Shown here in pieces: positions 1 through 7,972 of a stretch of 15,055 nucleotides of DNA (the first letter of the stretch is position 1; each line of letters starts with the position of its first letter). The translations under genes were made by a program, and so were the position numbers. Source of the stretch: a bacterium (lineage in GTDB: Bacteria > Eremiobacterota > Eremiobacteria > Baltobacterales > Baltobacteraceae); the NCBI GenBank assembly GCA_021782295.1, contig JAJXVC010000019.1, positions 1 through 15,055 on the forward strand. Reading direction: 5' to 3'. Under the pieces are notes generated by a model. The model searched no databases. It was not told the origin of the DNA and worked only from the letters and a program-made list of their open reading frames with translations.

Positions 1-1139
1 CACTCCTCGATTCGCAACGCATCGCGAATCTCGGCGAAACTTTCATCGTCGACCGTCGCACTGAGCGCGAGCACCTGCGGGTCGCCGACCGCGGCAAGCG
101 TTGTCGCGATCTCGCGATAGCCGGAGCGACGTCGCGCTTTGCCGACGTGATGGCTCTCGTCGACGACGAGCAAATCGATGTTGCTCGCTCCCGCGAAGCG
201 TTTGGCATGATAGCGCACGAACTCCGGCGTCGCGAGAATCATATCCCACGCCCCGCTCTCGAGCGCGGCGAATAATTCTGCGCGCTCGCTCGTCGAGATC
301 GCGCCGTTCGCGCGAAAGAGCCGCATCCCTAACGGTTCGAGCTTGCGCACGAAGCCTTCGAACTGATCGTTGCAGAGCGCGCGCAGCGGATAGAGGACGA
401 CGCTCTTTCGCCCGCGTTCGAGTGCTTCGGCGGTCGCGGCGTACGCGAAGCAATAGGATTTTCCGCGCCCGGTTCCCATGATCCCGAGTACGCGTTTCCC
501 GGCGAGCACGCGGTCGATCACCAGTGCCTGTGTCTCGTGCGGCGTATGCTCGCCGATCAGCGCCGCGCGAATGCGATCGAGGTTGCCGTCCCAGCCCCGG
601 CGCGCTTCGGCTCCTTCGCGGCTACGCTGCCGACGCAGCGCGGCATCGTCGATCTCGACGACGATATTGATGCCGCGGTTACGCTCGCTCCCGTCGTTTG
701 CGACCCCGCCGCCGGTAAGCGCCGAGATGAAGGCGCGATAACGCGTCCCGCCGTCGATCTTCGGGGCGATCCGCGCAGCGATCTCCCGGCGCAGAAAACC
801 CAACTGAAACGTCCCGAAACATACCGCGATAGCATTGGCGTCGTAAGGGTTCTCGGGTTGGCGTTGCAGCGCGAGCTCGACGCCCTCGCTGAGCCCGGCG
901 ATGCTGTCTTGGCGCCCCTCGAACGAGACTCCGACGACCTTCGTGTTAAAACGACGTGCATCTTCGATGCCCGCAAAAGGGCCGCGATCGAGAAAACGAT
1001 CGCTGCGTTCGAAGAGATCGTCGAGAAAATCGTTTTCGGGCGCAACGCGAGACTCCCCGGAGAGGAGGCGTTCGAACGCCTCCTCCGACGGGGTCAGATG
1101 CTCGCGCGGACTACTCGTGCGCGGAGCGCTCCGCGGCAT
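1..1139 (-). CDS. HIRAN domain plus RecQ-like DEAD/DEAH helicase, C-terminus outside window
   Basis: I translated this frame by hand. It is open for 379 codons from an ATG at 1137-1139 and leaves the window without a stop. Residues about 66-145 look like a HIRAN domain (VVGVSFEGR, then NPYDANAIAV, then QLGFLRREIAARI), a fold known to bind single-stranded DNA ends or damaged DNA. Residues about 200-379 hold the first helicase lobe: Walker A MGTGRGKS (221-228), motif Ia VVLYPLRALCNDQ, motif II DESH (327-330) and motif III LALSAT (357-362). This resembles RecQ-family Superfamily 2 helicases, although motif II is DESH rather than DEAH. The start lies inside secF, with a 29-bp overlap, which suggests co-expression with secDF. 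No other ATG, GTG or TTG occurs in frame between it and the HIRAN domain. In many bacteria recJ follows secDF, so the missing part could carry a nuclease; that is inference. Confidence 0.85.
   Translation of the reverse strand, partial: MPRSAPRTSSPREHLTPSEEAFERLLSGESRVAPENDFLDDLFERSDRFLDRGPFAGIEDARRFNTKVVGVSFEGRQDSIAGLSEGVELALQRQPENPYDANAIAVCFGTFQLGFLRREIAARIAPKIDGGTRYRAFISALTGGGVANDGSERNRGINIVVEIDDAALRRQRSREGAEARRGWDGNLDRIRAALIGEHTPHETQALVIDRVLAGKRVLGIMGTGRGKSYCFAYAATAEALERGRKSVVLYPLRALCNDQFEGFVRKLEPLGMRLFRANGAISTSERAELFAALESGAWDMILATPEFVRYHAKRFAGASNIDLLVVDESHHVGKARRRSGYREIATTLAAVGDPQVLALSATVDDESFAEIRDALRIEE
1062..1085. repeat. 24-bp perfect palindrome just after secF
   Basis: The two 12-base arms are exact reverse complements around TTCGAA (1071-1076), with flanks GAGGAGGCG and CGCCTCCTC. 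Outside it, CCCCG (1055-1059) can pair with CGGGG (1089-1093), extending the possible RNA hairpin. It lies 26 bp beyond the secF stop and within codons 19-26 of the helicase gene. No T-run follows in the direction of transcription, so it is not a standard intrinsic terminator. Its role is unknown. Chance in GC-rich coding DNA is possible but unlikely for 24 perfect bases. Confidence 0.6.
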
Positions 1140-2409
1140 CGAGATCGAGCGTGATCTCTTCGTGTCCCTGAATCAACGCGCTCTCGTCGAGCCCGGCATT
1201 CTGCGCGTCGAGCGGATCGTATTCTTCAACCGCTTCGTCGTGGTATTCGTGCAGTTCCGGTTCGGCGAGCGCAACGTTACTCTCGTCGCGTTTGCGTTTG
1301 TAGCGCGCCGGAGCCGCAGCGCCCGTATCGGGACGCGTCGACTTGCGTTTGGCGCGCCGTTCGCGCCGAGCAGCGACGATATCTTCGCGCGGCTGTCCGC
1401 TCCGTGTGACGCCGGTTGCAGCGGCCTCTGCCGCAGCGCGTGGGCCCGCGGCACGGAGCGCCGATGCTTCGGCGCGACGCTTTGCCGCCGCGGCAAGCTG
1501 TCGTTTGCGGAACGTCAACACCAACGGCGCCGAATAGAAGATCGAATGATAGCCGCCCGAGCAGATACCGACGAGCAGCGCGAAGGCGAAGTTCTTCAAA
1601 CTCGCGCCGCCGAGTGCCAACAACGCCACGAGCGTGATAATGACCGTCGCCAAGGTATTGAACGAGCGCGTCATCGTCTGCTTGATCGATTCGTTGACGA
1701 TGTAATCGTAGGCCTTCCCGGCCATCAGCTTCGTATTCTCGCGTATTCGGTCGAGAATGACGATCGTATCCATCACCGAGTAGCCGATGACGGTCAGCAC
1801 CGCCGCCAAGAATGCATCGTCGGCGCGCTTATCGGCGAGCGCGTAGATGCCGATCATCATCGCGGCGTCGCGCACGAGCGCGATCACCGTGACGAGGCCG
1901 AAGATATAGTTCCAACCGAAGCGGAAGGCGATGTAGAGAAATTGGATCGAGAGCGCGATGACGAGCGCCCAGATCGCACTTTGGAGATACTCTTTGCCGA
2001 GCGATGGCCCGACCGACGCGATCTGCGATGCGGCGCGATCGACCGGGGCGACCTTTCCGAGCGCCGCCCAGAGCGGCGTCGAATCGTTGGCATACGCCTT
2101 CTGCGTCTCGATGATGAAGCGCTTGCCGCTCTTGCCGACGGTATTGATGCGCGCATCGCCGATTCCTAACGGCGTAATCGCGGTGCGAATCTGCGCGCTG
2201 CTCTGCGGGCTGTCGTAAGCGACCGTGATATCGGTACCGCCGGTAAACGAGAGCCCCAGGCGCAGCATGTGCGAGAACTTGAAGCCACCCGGTGCCTGGC
2301 TTGCATGGAAGAGCATCGCCGCGAGGCCGACGGCAATGACGGCATACGAGATGGTTGAAACGATGCGGAACCATCCGACGATGTTCCAATTCAGTCGACG
2401 AAACAGCAT
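1111..2409 (-). CDS. secF: Protein translocase subunit SecF with long charged C-terminal tail
   Basis: SecF works with SecD in the cytoplasmic membrane, using the proton gradient to aid late steps of Sec-dependent export. The 432-residue product has a first membrane helix at about 14-33, the conserved LGLSFTGGTDI (51-61), SVGPSLGKE (132-140), the motif GYSVMDTIVILDRIREN (209-225) and a final helix region with GICSGGYHSIFYSAPL (281-296). In the RIREN motif Met214 stands where Asn is usual. Residues 303-432 form an extra tail of about 130 residues, first rich in Arg, Lys and Ala, then acidic; most SecF proteins end near 300-320. A Shine-Dalgarno GGAGGG lies 8 bases before the ATG, inside the last codons of secD. 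The secD stop is 4 bp upstream, so the two genes are one transcription unit. Confidence 0.96.
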   Translation of the reverse strand: MLFRRLNWNIVGWFRIVSTISYAVIAVGLAAMLFHASQAPGGFKFSHMLRLGLSFTGGTDITVAYDSPQSSAQIRTAITPLGIGDARINTVGKSGKRFIIETQKAYANDSTPLWAALGKVAPVDRAASQIASVGPSLGKEYLQSAIWALVIALSIQFLYIAFRFGWNYIFGLVTVIALVRDAAMMIGIYALADKRADDAFLAAVLTVIGYSVMDTIVILDRIRENTKLMAGKAYDYIVNESIKQTMTRSFNTLATVIITLVALLALGGASLKNFAFALLVGICSGGYHSIFYSAPLVLTFRKRQLAAAAKRRAEASALRAAGPRAAAEAAATGVTRSGQPREDIVAARRERRAKRKSTRPDTGAAAPARYKRKRDESNVALAEPELHEYHDEAVEEYDPLDAQNAGLDESALIQGHEEITLDLDAAERSAHE

Positions 2410-2413
2410 GCTG

Positions 2414-3763
2414 CTAACCCTCCGTCCGCGAGAAGACGCCGAGATCGGCTTTCCGAACGCCGAAGAACTCCGGCGCGGTCAGCACGTCGTACTCGACGAG
2501 AAGATCGACGAAGAATCTCGTCACGAAAACCGCGGTCGCCAACGAGACGACCGTTCCCCAAAAGAGTGTAAACGCGAAGCCCTTCACCGTACCGGTGCCG
2601 AGCATAAAGAGGACGCCCGCGCCGACGATCGTGGTGAAGTGCGAGTCGAAGACCGCAGAGAACGCGCGCTGGAAACCGACGCGCACCGCGGCACGCAACG
2701 ATTTTCCGGCCCAGAGCTCTTCTTTCAGACGTTCGAAGATCAGCACGTTTGCGTCGACGGCCATACCGATCGAAAGAACGAAACCGGCGATCCCCGGCAA
2801 CGTCAACGAGGCCTGCGAGATCGCAAGAATCGCGAGCATCACCAACACGTAGATCGCGAGCGCGAGGTCGGCGAGCAACCCCGGAATGCGATAGGCGACC
2901 GCCATGAAGATCAACACCAGTCCGAGCCCGAGCAACGATGCCCAGAGCGACTTCACGAGATCGATCTTGCCGAGCGTCGGCCCGATGCCTTCCTTTTCGA
3001 CGATCTTCGTCGTCACCGGAAGCGCGCCGGCATTGAGTTCGTTCGCCAGCGTGATCGTTTGCTTCTCGGTGAAATTGCCGGTGATCTGCCCGCTTCCGAA
3101 GATGGGGCTGATGATCGTCGGCGCCGAGAGGTAGTGGTGATCGAGGAAGATGCCTAACGGTTTCCCGACCGCTTTCGTGGTGAGCCGTCCAAACTTCGCC
3201 GGATCTTTCGTTTGGAAATCGATATTCGGGCGACCGGCGCTATCGTAGCCCGCCTGCGCTCCCTTCAAATCTTTTCCGGAATAGACGACCGGACCGCTCG
3301 CGTTATAGGCGCCCTGCGCGACGTATTGGCACGCCTTCGTATTCTTCGGGTCGGCGTTACATGCCGCAAGTGCAGCTTCGGCCTGTGCGACCACTTGTGT
3401 GGGAACGATCTTGTATTCGAGCACTGCGACCTGCTTGAGCAATCGCTCCGCCTGCGCCGGATCTTTCACATCGGGCAGCTCGACGAGAATGCGATCGGAG
3501 CCGACCTTCGTAATCGTCGGCTCGGTGACGCCGAGTCCGTTGATGCGTCGGTCGATCACGTCGATCGTTTCGGCTTGCACCTGCGATGTGATTTGCGGCA
3601 CCTCGGCGGTCGGATAGAGCTGCAACAGGAGGCGATAGCCGCCTTGCAGATCGAGCCCGAGATGGATGCTCTTTTGTATCGGGAGCACCAAGCGCAGCGA
3701 GAGAAGAATCGTTGCGAGTACGACCAGCGCTTTGAGCGGGGTCTTCCAAGTATTCCAGTTCAT
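2414..3763 (-). CDS. secD: Protein translocase subunit SecD
   Basis: SecD is the partner of SecF in the SecDF proton-driven accessory complex of the Sec translocon. The 449-residue protein starts with a membrane helix (about 10-28), then LGLDLQGGY (35-43) and the periplasmic P1 head, with IDVIDRRINGLGVTEP and IFLDHHYLSAPTI. The membrane half carries GFVLSIGMAVDANVLIFERL, the signature of the RND-like SecD core, and VGFQRAFSAVFDSHFTTI. Length and order are normal for separate SecD and SecF proteins. The ATG at 3761-3763 is preceded by an 88-bp spacer after flhA that contains a plausible promoter, so secDF probably has its own transcription besides any read-through from the flagellar genes. Confidence 0.97.
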   Translation of the reverse strand: MNWNTWKTPLKALVVLATILLSLRLVLPIQKSIHLGLDLQGGYRLLLQLYPTAEVPQITSQVQAETIDVIDRRINGLGVTEPTITKVGSDRILVELPDVKDPAQAERLLKQVAVLEYKIVPTQVVAQAEAALAACNADPKNTKACQYVAQGAYNASGPVVYSGKDLKGAQAGYDSAGRPNIDFQTKDPAKFGRLTTKAVGKPLGIFLDHHYLSAPTIISPIFGSGQITGNFTEKQTITLANELNAGALPVTTKIVEKEGIGPTLGKIDLVKSLWASLLGLGLVLIFMAVAYRIPGLLADLALAIYVLVMLAILAISQASLTLPGIAGFVLSIGMAVDANVLIFERLKEELWAGKSLRAAVRVGFQRAFSAVFDSHFTTIVGAGVLFMLGTGTVKGFAFTLFWGTVVSLATAVFVTRFFVDLLVEYDVLTAPEFFGVRKADLGVFSRTEG

Positions 3764-3820
3764 GGCGTCTTTCAGGCGTGAGAAAGCGCGGCACCGTACG
3801 GGCCGGCACCTAACCCTCGG

Positions 3821-3849
3821 AGTCTAGCAGGGTCGTGGGCGGTCGTAAA
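3821..3849 (-). promoter_or_regulatory. Possible sigma-70-type promoter for secDF
   Basis: Reading the minus strand, TTTACG (3849-3844) and TAGACT (3826-3821) are separated by 17 bp. Each matches the consensus box at four of six bases. The site lies in the only non-coding gap between the flhA stop and the secD start, 58 bp before the secD ATG. This is a pattern match only. Confidence 0.4.
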
Positions 3850-3851
3850 GG

Positions 3852-5900
3852 TTAGTCGGCGGGCGCGGCTTTCCCGCTGGAGAGCCCGAGCGCCTCGATC
3901 GTGCCCAGCGGAACGACGGGGATCTCGGAGGGAAGTTCGCTGAAGGCGAGGACCTCCGCCTCGATCCCGCTCCGGGCGAGAAATTCGGCGAGGAGGGGGC
4001 GCAGCAGCCCCCCGCAGAGGATGGGGAGCCGCGCCCGCCCCACGCGGCGCGCCCAGCGCACGATCTGGTCGCGCAGGGCGATCGCCGCCTGCGGATCGAC
4101 CCCGTCGGCATCGCCGCCCCACGCCGAAAGAAGCGAGCGCTCGAAGAGCGGGTCAAGCAGCAGGGGCGCGAGCAGTTCGTTGCCGCCGCGCCGGAGCTGC
4201 GCGGGCACGAGTTGGGCGCGCGCCGCCGCGCAGAGATCGCGCGCATCGTGCCTCCCGGAGCCGACCATCGCATCGAGCGCAAGGACCGGATCGCGCGGCC
4301 AGATGCGCTCGCGCAAGAGCTGCTGCCAGGCGCGGTGGACGCTTCCGGGTGCAAGCGCGTCGGGCGCAATCTCCTTCACCAGCGTCGGCACCGCGTTGCG
4401 CAGGTGATCGATCAGCGTCTGAAACTCTTGGCGACCGAAGAGTTCGGCGGCATTCGCGCGCACGATCTCGGCGAGATGCGAGCCGAGAATCGAGATCGCG
4501 TCGAAGACGAGCGCGCCGCGCTCCTGCGCGAGCGGGCGCTGATCCGGAGCGATCCAGGCGGCGGGCAAATCGTAGACCGGGTCGCGTGTCATCTCGCCGA
4601 GACCGGCAAGCACCGTTTCGTCGGCGACGGCGAGCAATGCATCGAGCCGCAACTCCCCGCAGCCGACGATGCGATCGCGCACGCGCATCGCATAGCCGCG
4701 CTCGCGCGCAAGATCGTCGCGCAAGCGCACACCGGGCAGCACGATGCCGATCTCCGCAGCAAGCGCGCGGCGCACTTCGCCGATCCGATCCAACAGCGCA
4801 TCGCTCTGCGGCGATGCGAGCAACGCCGCGAGATCGGGGGCAAACTCGATCGCGAGCGCATCGACGCCGACGAGCCCGAGTGCGATCTCCGGGCGACGCA
4901 TCGAACGACGTTTCGCATCCTCGCGCTCGGCGCGAGCGGCGCCTTCGGCAGCATCTCGTCGCCGCGTCGCAAAATGTGCGGCGAGCCAACAACTCACCGC
5001 GAGCGCGAGAAAAATCGGGCGCGGCAACGCCGGTACGAACGCGAGCGCGGCGAGCAACGCTGCGACGCCGCGCAGCACTTCGGGGCGCGCGAAGAGTTGC
5101 ACCGCCAAGTCGCTCCCCAACGCACCGTTCGCGGCGACGCGCGTCACCATCATCCCCATCGCGACCGAGATGAGAAACGCCGGTAGGGTCGTGACCAATG
5201 CGTTGCCGATGGAGAGGAGTGCGAAGGTGTGGAAGGCCTGCGCGGGCGAGAGCCCGTCGTAGAGCGTCCCGACGGCGATGCCGCCGAGCAGGTTGAGCGC
5301 CACGATCGCCAGTGCCGCGACTGAATCGCCCTTGACGAATTTCCCCGCGCCATCCATCGCCCCATAGAAATCCGCTTCTTGCGCGACCAATTCTCGCTTG
5401 CGCCGCGCTTGTTCGCCATCGAGCGCACCGGCATGGAGATCGGCATCGATTGCCATCTGTTTGCCGGGCATTGCATCGAGCGTGAAACGCGCCGCGACCT
5501 CCGCGACGCGCTGCGAGCCGCTCGCGATCACCACGAATTGAATCGTCACCAAGATCGCAAAGACGATCAAGCCGACGACGGGATTATTCTGCACCACGAA
5601 GGCGCCGAACGCCGGGATCATCGTGCCGACGCCGCCCGGGATCGCGCCATGCGTGAGGATCAGCCGCGTCGCCGAGATGTCGAGCGCGAGGCGGAAAAGC
5701 GTCGCGACTAAGAGCGCCGGAGCGAAGGCGCTAAATTCCAGCGGATCTTCGACGCTGACGGCGAGCAGCAATACTAAGGCCGCGGCAAGGATATCGATTC
5801 CCAGCAGCACGTCGAGCAACATCGGCGGCAACGGCACGATGAGTACCGCGACGATTCCCAGCAACACTGCGGCAAAAGCCGAGGCTGCAAATCGCTTCAC
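3852..5900 (-). CDS. flhA: Flagellar export gate protein FlhA
   Basis: FlhA is the large membrane component of the flagellar type III export gate. It couples proton flow to export, and its cytosolic domain docks chaperone-substrate complexes. The 682-residue product has an N-terminal half with about eight membrane helices and the FHIPEP-family signature ARFTLDAMPGKQMAIDADL (137-155), followed by KFVKGDSVA (187-195). Residues from about 330 on form the soluble domain, with a typical region around FQTLIDHLRNAVPTLVKEI. The start is GTG (5898-5900), overlapping the flhB stop by four bases (GTGA), which points to translational coupling. Injectisome SctV is a homologue, but the flagellar FliM, FliN and rod-like genes nearby support flhA. 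Confidence 0.96.
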   Translation of the reverse strand: MKRFAASAFAAVLLGIVAVLIVPLPPMLLDVLLGIDILAAALVLLLAVSVEDPLEFSAFAPALLVATLFRLALDISATRLILTHGAIPGGVGTMIPAFGAFVVQNNPVVGLIVFAILVTIQFVVIASGSQRVAEVAARFTLDAMPGKQMAIDADLHAGALDGEQARRKRELVAQEADFYGAMDGAGKFVKGDSVAALAIVALNLLGGIAVGTLYDGLSPAQAFHTFALLSIGNALVTTLPAFLISVAMGMMVTRVAANGALGSDLAVQLFARPEVLRGVAALLAALAFVPALPRPIFLALAVSCWLAAHFATRRRDAAEGAARAEREDAKRRSMRRPEIALGLVGVDALAIEFAPDLAALLASPQSDALLDRIGEVRRALAAEIGIVLPGVRLRDDLARERGYAMRVRDRIVGCGELRLDALLAVADETVLAGLGEMTRDPVYDLPAAWIAPDQRPLAQERGALVFDAISILGSHLAEIVRANAAELFGRQEFQTLIDHLRNAVPTLVKEIAPDALAPGSVHRAWQQLLRERIWPRDPVLALDAMVGSGRHDARDLCAAARAQLVPAQLRRGGNELLAPLLLDPLFERSLLSAWGGDADGVDPQAAIALRDQIVRWARRVGRARLPILCGGLLRPLLAEFLARSGIEAEVLAFSELPSEIPVVPLGTIEALGLSSGKAAPAD

Positions 5901-6913
5901 GGCGATAATGCTCCGGCGCGCACTAGCGCGACGACGATCTCGGCGACCGCAACGTAGAACTCGCCGGGAATCTCTTCGCCGATCCGCGCGCGGGCGTAGA
6001 TCGCACGCGCGAGCGGGGGATTTTCGAGCACCGGAATCTCCGCTTCTTCGGCGAGCCGTCGCAGTTCGAAGGCGTGTTCGTCGCTACCGCGCGCCAGTAA
6101 ACGCGGGACCGCGATCTCCGGCGGCCGGTACTCCAGTGCAACCGCGATATGGGTCGGGTTGGCGATGACGAAACTCGCCTCGCGAATGCGCGCGAAGCCG
6201 CTGCGCAGCAGCGCGCGGTGCAGCGAACGGCGCTGCCCGCGGACCTGCGGGTCGCCGTCGCTCTCTTTTATTTCGCGCTTCAATTCAAATGCGCTCATGC
6301 GCAGTTTTTTGAGCCAGCCGCGATGCGCGGTTGCATAATCGAGCAGCGCGAAGAGCGATGCGGCGGCGAGCGCCGCGCCGACTGCGGCGACGACGGCATG
6401 CCAGGTGCGCGCGGCAACCTGCACCGGAGCAGCCGCCTGCATCGTCGCGCCGAGTAACGCGGCGAACGATGGTACAACGGCAACGGCGGCAATGATACCC
6501 GCTAGCGGAACACGCAGGAGCAGGATCGCGGTCTCGCGCGAGAGCATGCGCTTGAGGTTCTCCTGCGGTGCAAGGCGATTCCACGCGAATTTCAGCGCGA
6601 CGAAGCGCACGCCGCCGCTCTGGGCGATACCGATCGTTGCCGCTCCAATCGCCGCCGCCGCCATCGGTAGCAGTGCGAGGCTCGCTACGTGCGCGAACGT
6701 CGCGATGCTCGGTCGCCCGGCGAGTGCCTCGCGAAGCGCGATTGCCAGTGCGCCCCCCAGCGGTTCAACGACGGCGAGCAACGCGAGAAAGGCGGCGCCG
6801 AACGCCGCGAGTGCAGAGAGATCGTTCGAACGCGGACCCTCACCGCGCTCGCGCGATTTACGCAAGCGCGTCGGTGTCGCTTCGAACGAACGCTCCTCGG
6901 CGCTCTCGCTCAT
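5897..6913 (-). CDS. flhB: Flagellar export specificity switch protein FlhB
   Basis: FlhB is the membrane protein of the export gate that switches substrate class after self-cleavage. I take the ATG at 6911-6913 (MSESAEERSFEATPTRLRKS), giving 338 residues. The same frame stays open far upstream, but that stretch lies over fliR and is Arg-rich shadow sequence. The N-terminus has the usual ATPTRLRKSRERGE. Four membrane segments follow between about 30 and 200. The autocleavage site NPTH is intact at 252-255, within VIANPTHIAVALEYRP, and IPVLENPPLARAIY follows as in the family. The ATG overlaps the fliR stop (ATGA), and its own stop overlaps the flhA start (GTGA). Confidence 0.96.
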   Translation of the reverse strand: MSESAEERSFEATPTRLRKSRERGEGPRSNDLSALAAFGAAFLALLAVVEPLGGALAIALREALAGRPSIATFAHVASLALLPMAAAAIGAATIGIAQSGGVRFVALKFAWNRLAPQENLKRMLSRETAILLLRVPLAGIIAAVAVVPSFAALLGATMQAAAPVQVAARTWHAVVAAVGAALAAASLFALLDYATAHRGWLKKLRMSAFELKREIKESDGDPQVRGQRRSLHRALLRSGFARIREASFVIANPTHIAVALEYRPPEIAVPRLLARGSDEHAFELRRLAEEAEIPVLENPPLARAIYARARIGEEIPGEFYVAVAEIVVALVRAGALSP

Positions 6914-7626
6914 GGTGCGAGCCCCGGCGGCAACAACGGCACTCCGGCGCGCATCGCCGTGATGCCCAGCGCGAGCGCGGTCGCCACCGTCACCGCTCCG
7001 AACGCTAGCGGAAATGCGAGCGCGTAATTTACGAATCGCGGAATCGTGCGCGCGACCGCGGCGAGCGCGACCTGTACGGCGAACGCCAACGCAATTGCGG
7101 GGCCTGCGATCTGCAACGCGGCGATGACGATGCTGCGAACGTACCACAGCACGAAGGGCAGCGCTCCTGCGGCGGGAAAGGGCGCGCCCGGCGGCAGGCG
7201 ATGCAACGATTCGGCGAAGCCGGCGATAACGGGACGATAGGCGCCGAGCAGAAAAAATCCGCCGGTGAACGCGAGCGACCACAGCCGCCCGAAGCCGCTC
7301 GGTGCGACGAGCGCGACGTTCGGTGCGACGGCGTGGACGCCGACGTAATCGTCGAGCAGTCGTCCGGCGACATAGGCCGCGTCGTAGAGCAACGAACAAC
7401 CGATGCCGATCGCACTCCCGATGGTGAACTCAAGCGCAAACGCGATTGAATACCCAAGCATCGGTGTCGACGCGCTCTGCATGGCGACGTGCGGTGCGCT
7501 CAACCCCAGGGCGAGCGCACCGGCGATACCCACGCGTGCGAGCGCGGGAATGCTGGGATGCACGAGCCCGGGTGCGCGCGCGCAGAAGCCAAGCGCGCGC
7601 GCGAAGATCAGCAGCGTTACGATCAC
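6910..7626 (-). CDS. fliR: Flagellar export gate protein FliR
   Basis: FliR forms the core of the export gate with FliP and FliQ. The 238-residue hydrophobic protein begins at a GTG (7624-7626) that overlaps the fliQ stop in a GTGA. Starting further upstream would add residues encoded over fliQ, so I reject the longer form. The family pattern is visible: an early helix with LLIFARALGFCARAPGL, then IPALARVGIAGALAL, and a middle segment FALEFTIGSAIGIGCSLLYD matching the FliR block around E-x-x-x-G. Length is slightly below the usual 250-260. It is transcribed between fliQ and flhB, the standard order. Confidence 0.93.
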   Translation of the reverse strand: MIVTLLIFARALGFCARAPGLVHPSIPALARVGIAGALALGLSAPHVAMQSASTPMLGYSIAFALEFTIGSAIGIGCSLLYDAAYVAGRLLDDYVGVHAVAPNVALVAPSGFGRLWSLAFTGGFFLLGAYRPVIAGFAESLHRLPPGAPFPAAGALPFVLWYVRSIVIAALQIAGPAIALAFAVQVALAAVARTIPRFVNYALAFPLAFGAVTVATALALGITAMRAGVPLLPPGLAP

Positions 7627-7886
7627 CGCACGAGCTCGGGAATCGCTGCAAGCGCTCGCAGAAAGAGTTGTGCGCAAAGATGCAGATCGAGGCCGCCGAG
7701 CGCAAGGAGCGCCGCGCCGACGGCGAGCGTCTTCGGCAGTAGTACCAGCGTCTGTTCTTGGATCTGCGTCGCCGCCTGGAGGATCGCCACGGCGGTGCCG
7801 ACGAGCGCAGCAATGCCGAGGACCGGCAGGACCATCGTCGCCACCAACATCGCACAGGATCGCAGCAGTTCGCCGAAGGCATCCAC
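7623..7886 (-). CDS. fliQ: Flagellar export gate protein FliQ
   Basis: FliQ is a small two-helix membrane protein of the FliP/FliQ/FliR export gate, and 87 residues is normal. The diagnostic stretch ILQAATQIQEQTLVLLPK (35-52) is present between two hydrophobic helices. The start is GTG (7884-7886) with GAGG two bases upstream, so the ribosome-binding site is close and not ideal. An 86-bp gap separates it from the metF stop upstream, and I found no convincing promoter or terminator there. It is separated from fliP by metF and the toxin-antitoxin islet, an unusual break in a normally contiguous fliPQR run. Confidence 0.94.
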   Translation of the reverse strand: MDAFGELLRSCAMLVATMVLPVLGIAALVGTAVAILQAATQIQEQTLVLLPKTLAVGAALLALGGLDLHLCAQLFLRALAAIPELVR

Positions 7887-7972
7887 CGCCTCAGCGTAAG
7901 GGAGTGTTGTTACGAAACGATGCGCGCGATGTTACGGTGACGTGTCGAGGCGCCGTACGCGCTCGCTACGCG

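Noticed and set aside
1062..1085. Intrinsic terminator after secF
   Set aside because: The stem is strong, but no T-run follows on the minus strand and it lies within the next coding region.
901..2169. A 422-codon open frame on the plus strand opposite secF
   Set aside because: It is the antisense of secF and the helicase gene, is Arg-rich with no domain, and GC-rich DNA gives such frames by chance. Similar long plus-strand frames at 2225-3157, 4212-5186 and 12788-13966 are rejected for the same reason.
5897..7399. A longer FlhB starting at 7399
   Set aside because: The extra 162 residues are Arg-rich shadow sequence over fliR. A normal FlhB N-terminus (ATPTRLRKS) follows the ATG at 6913, and that ATG overlaps the fliR stop.
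7887..7972. Promoter or terminator between metF and fliQ
   Set aside because: Only weak 5-bp stems and poor promoter-like matches with wrong spacing are present, so I call nothing here.
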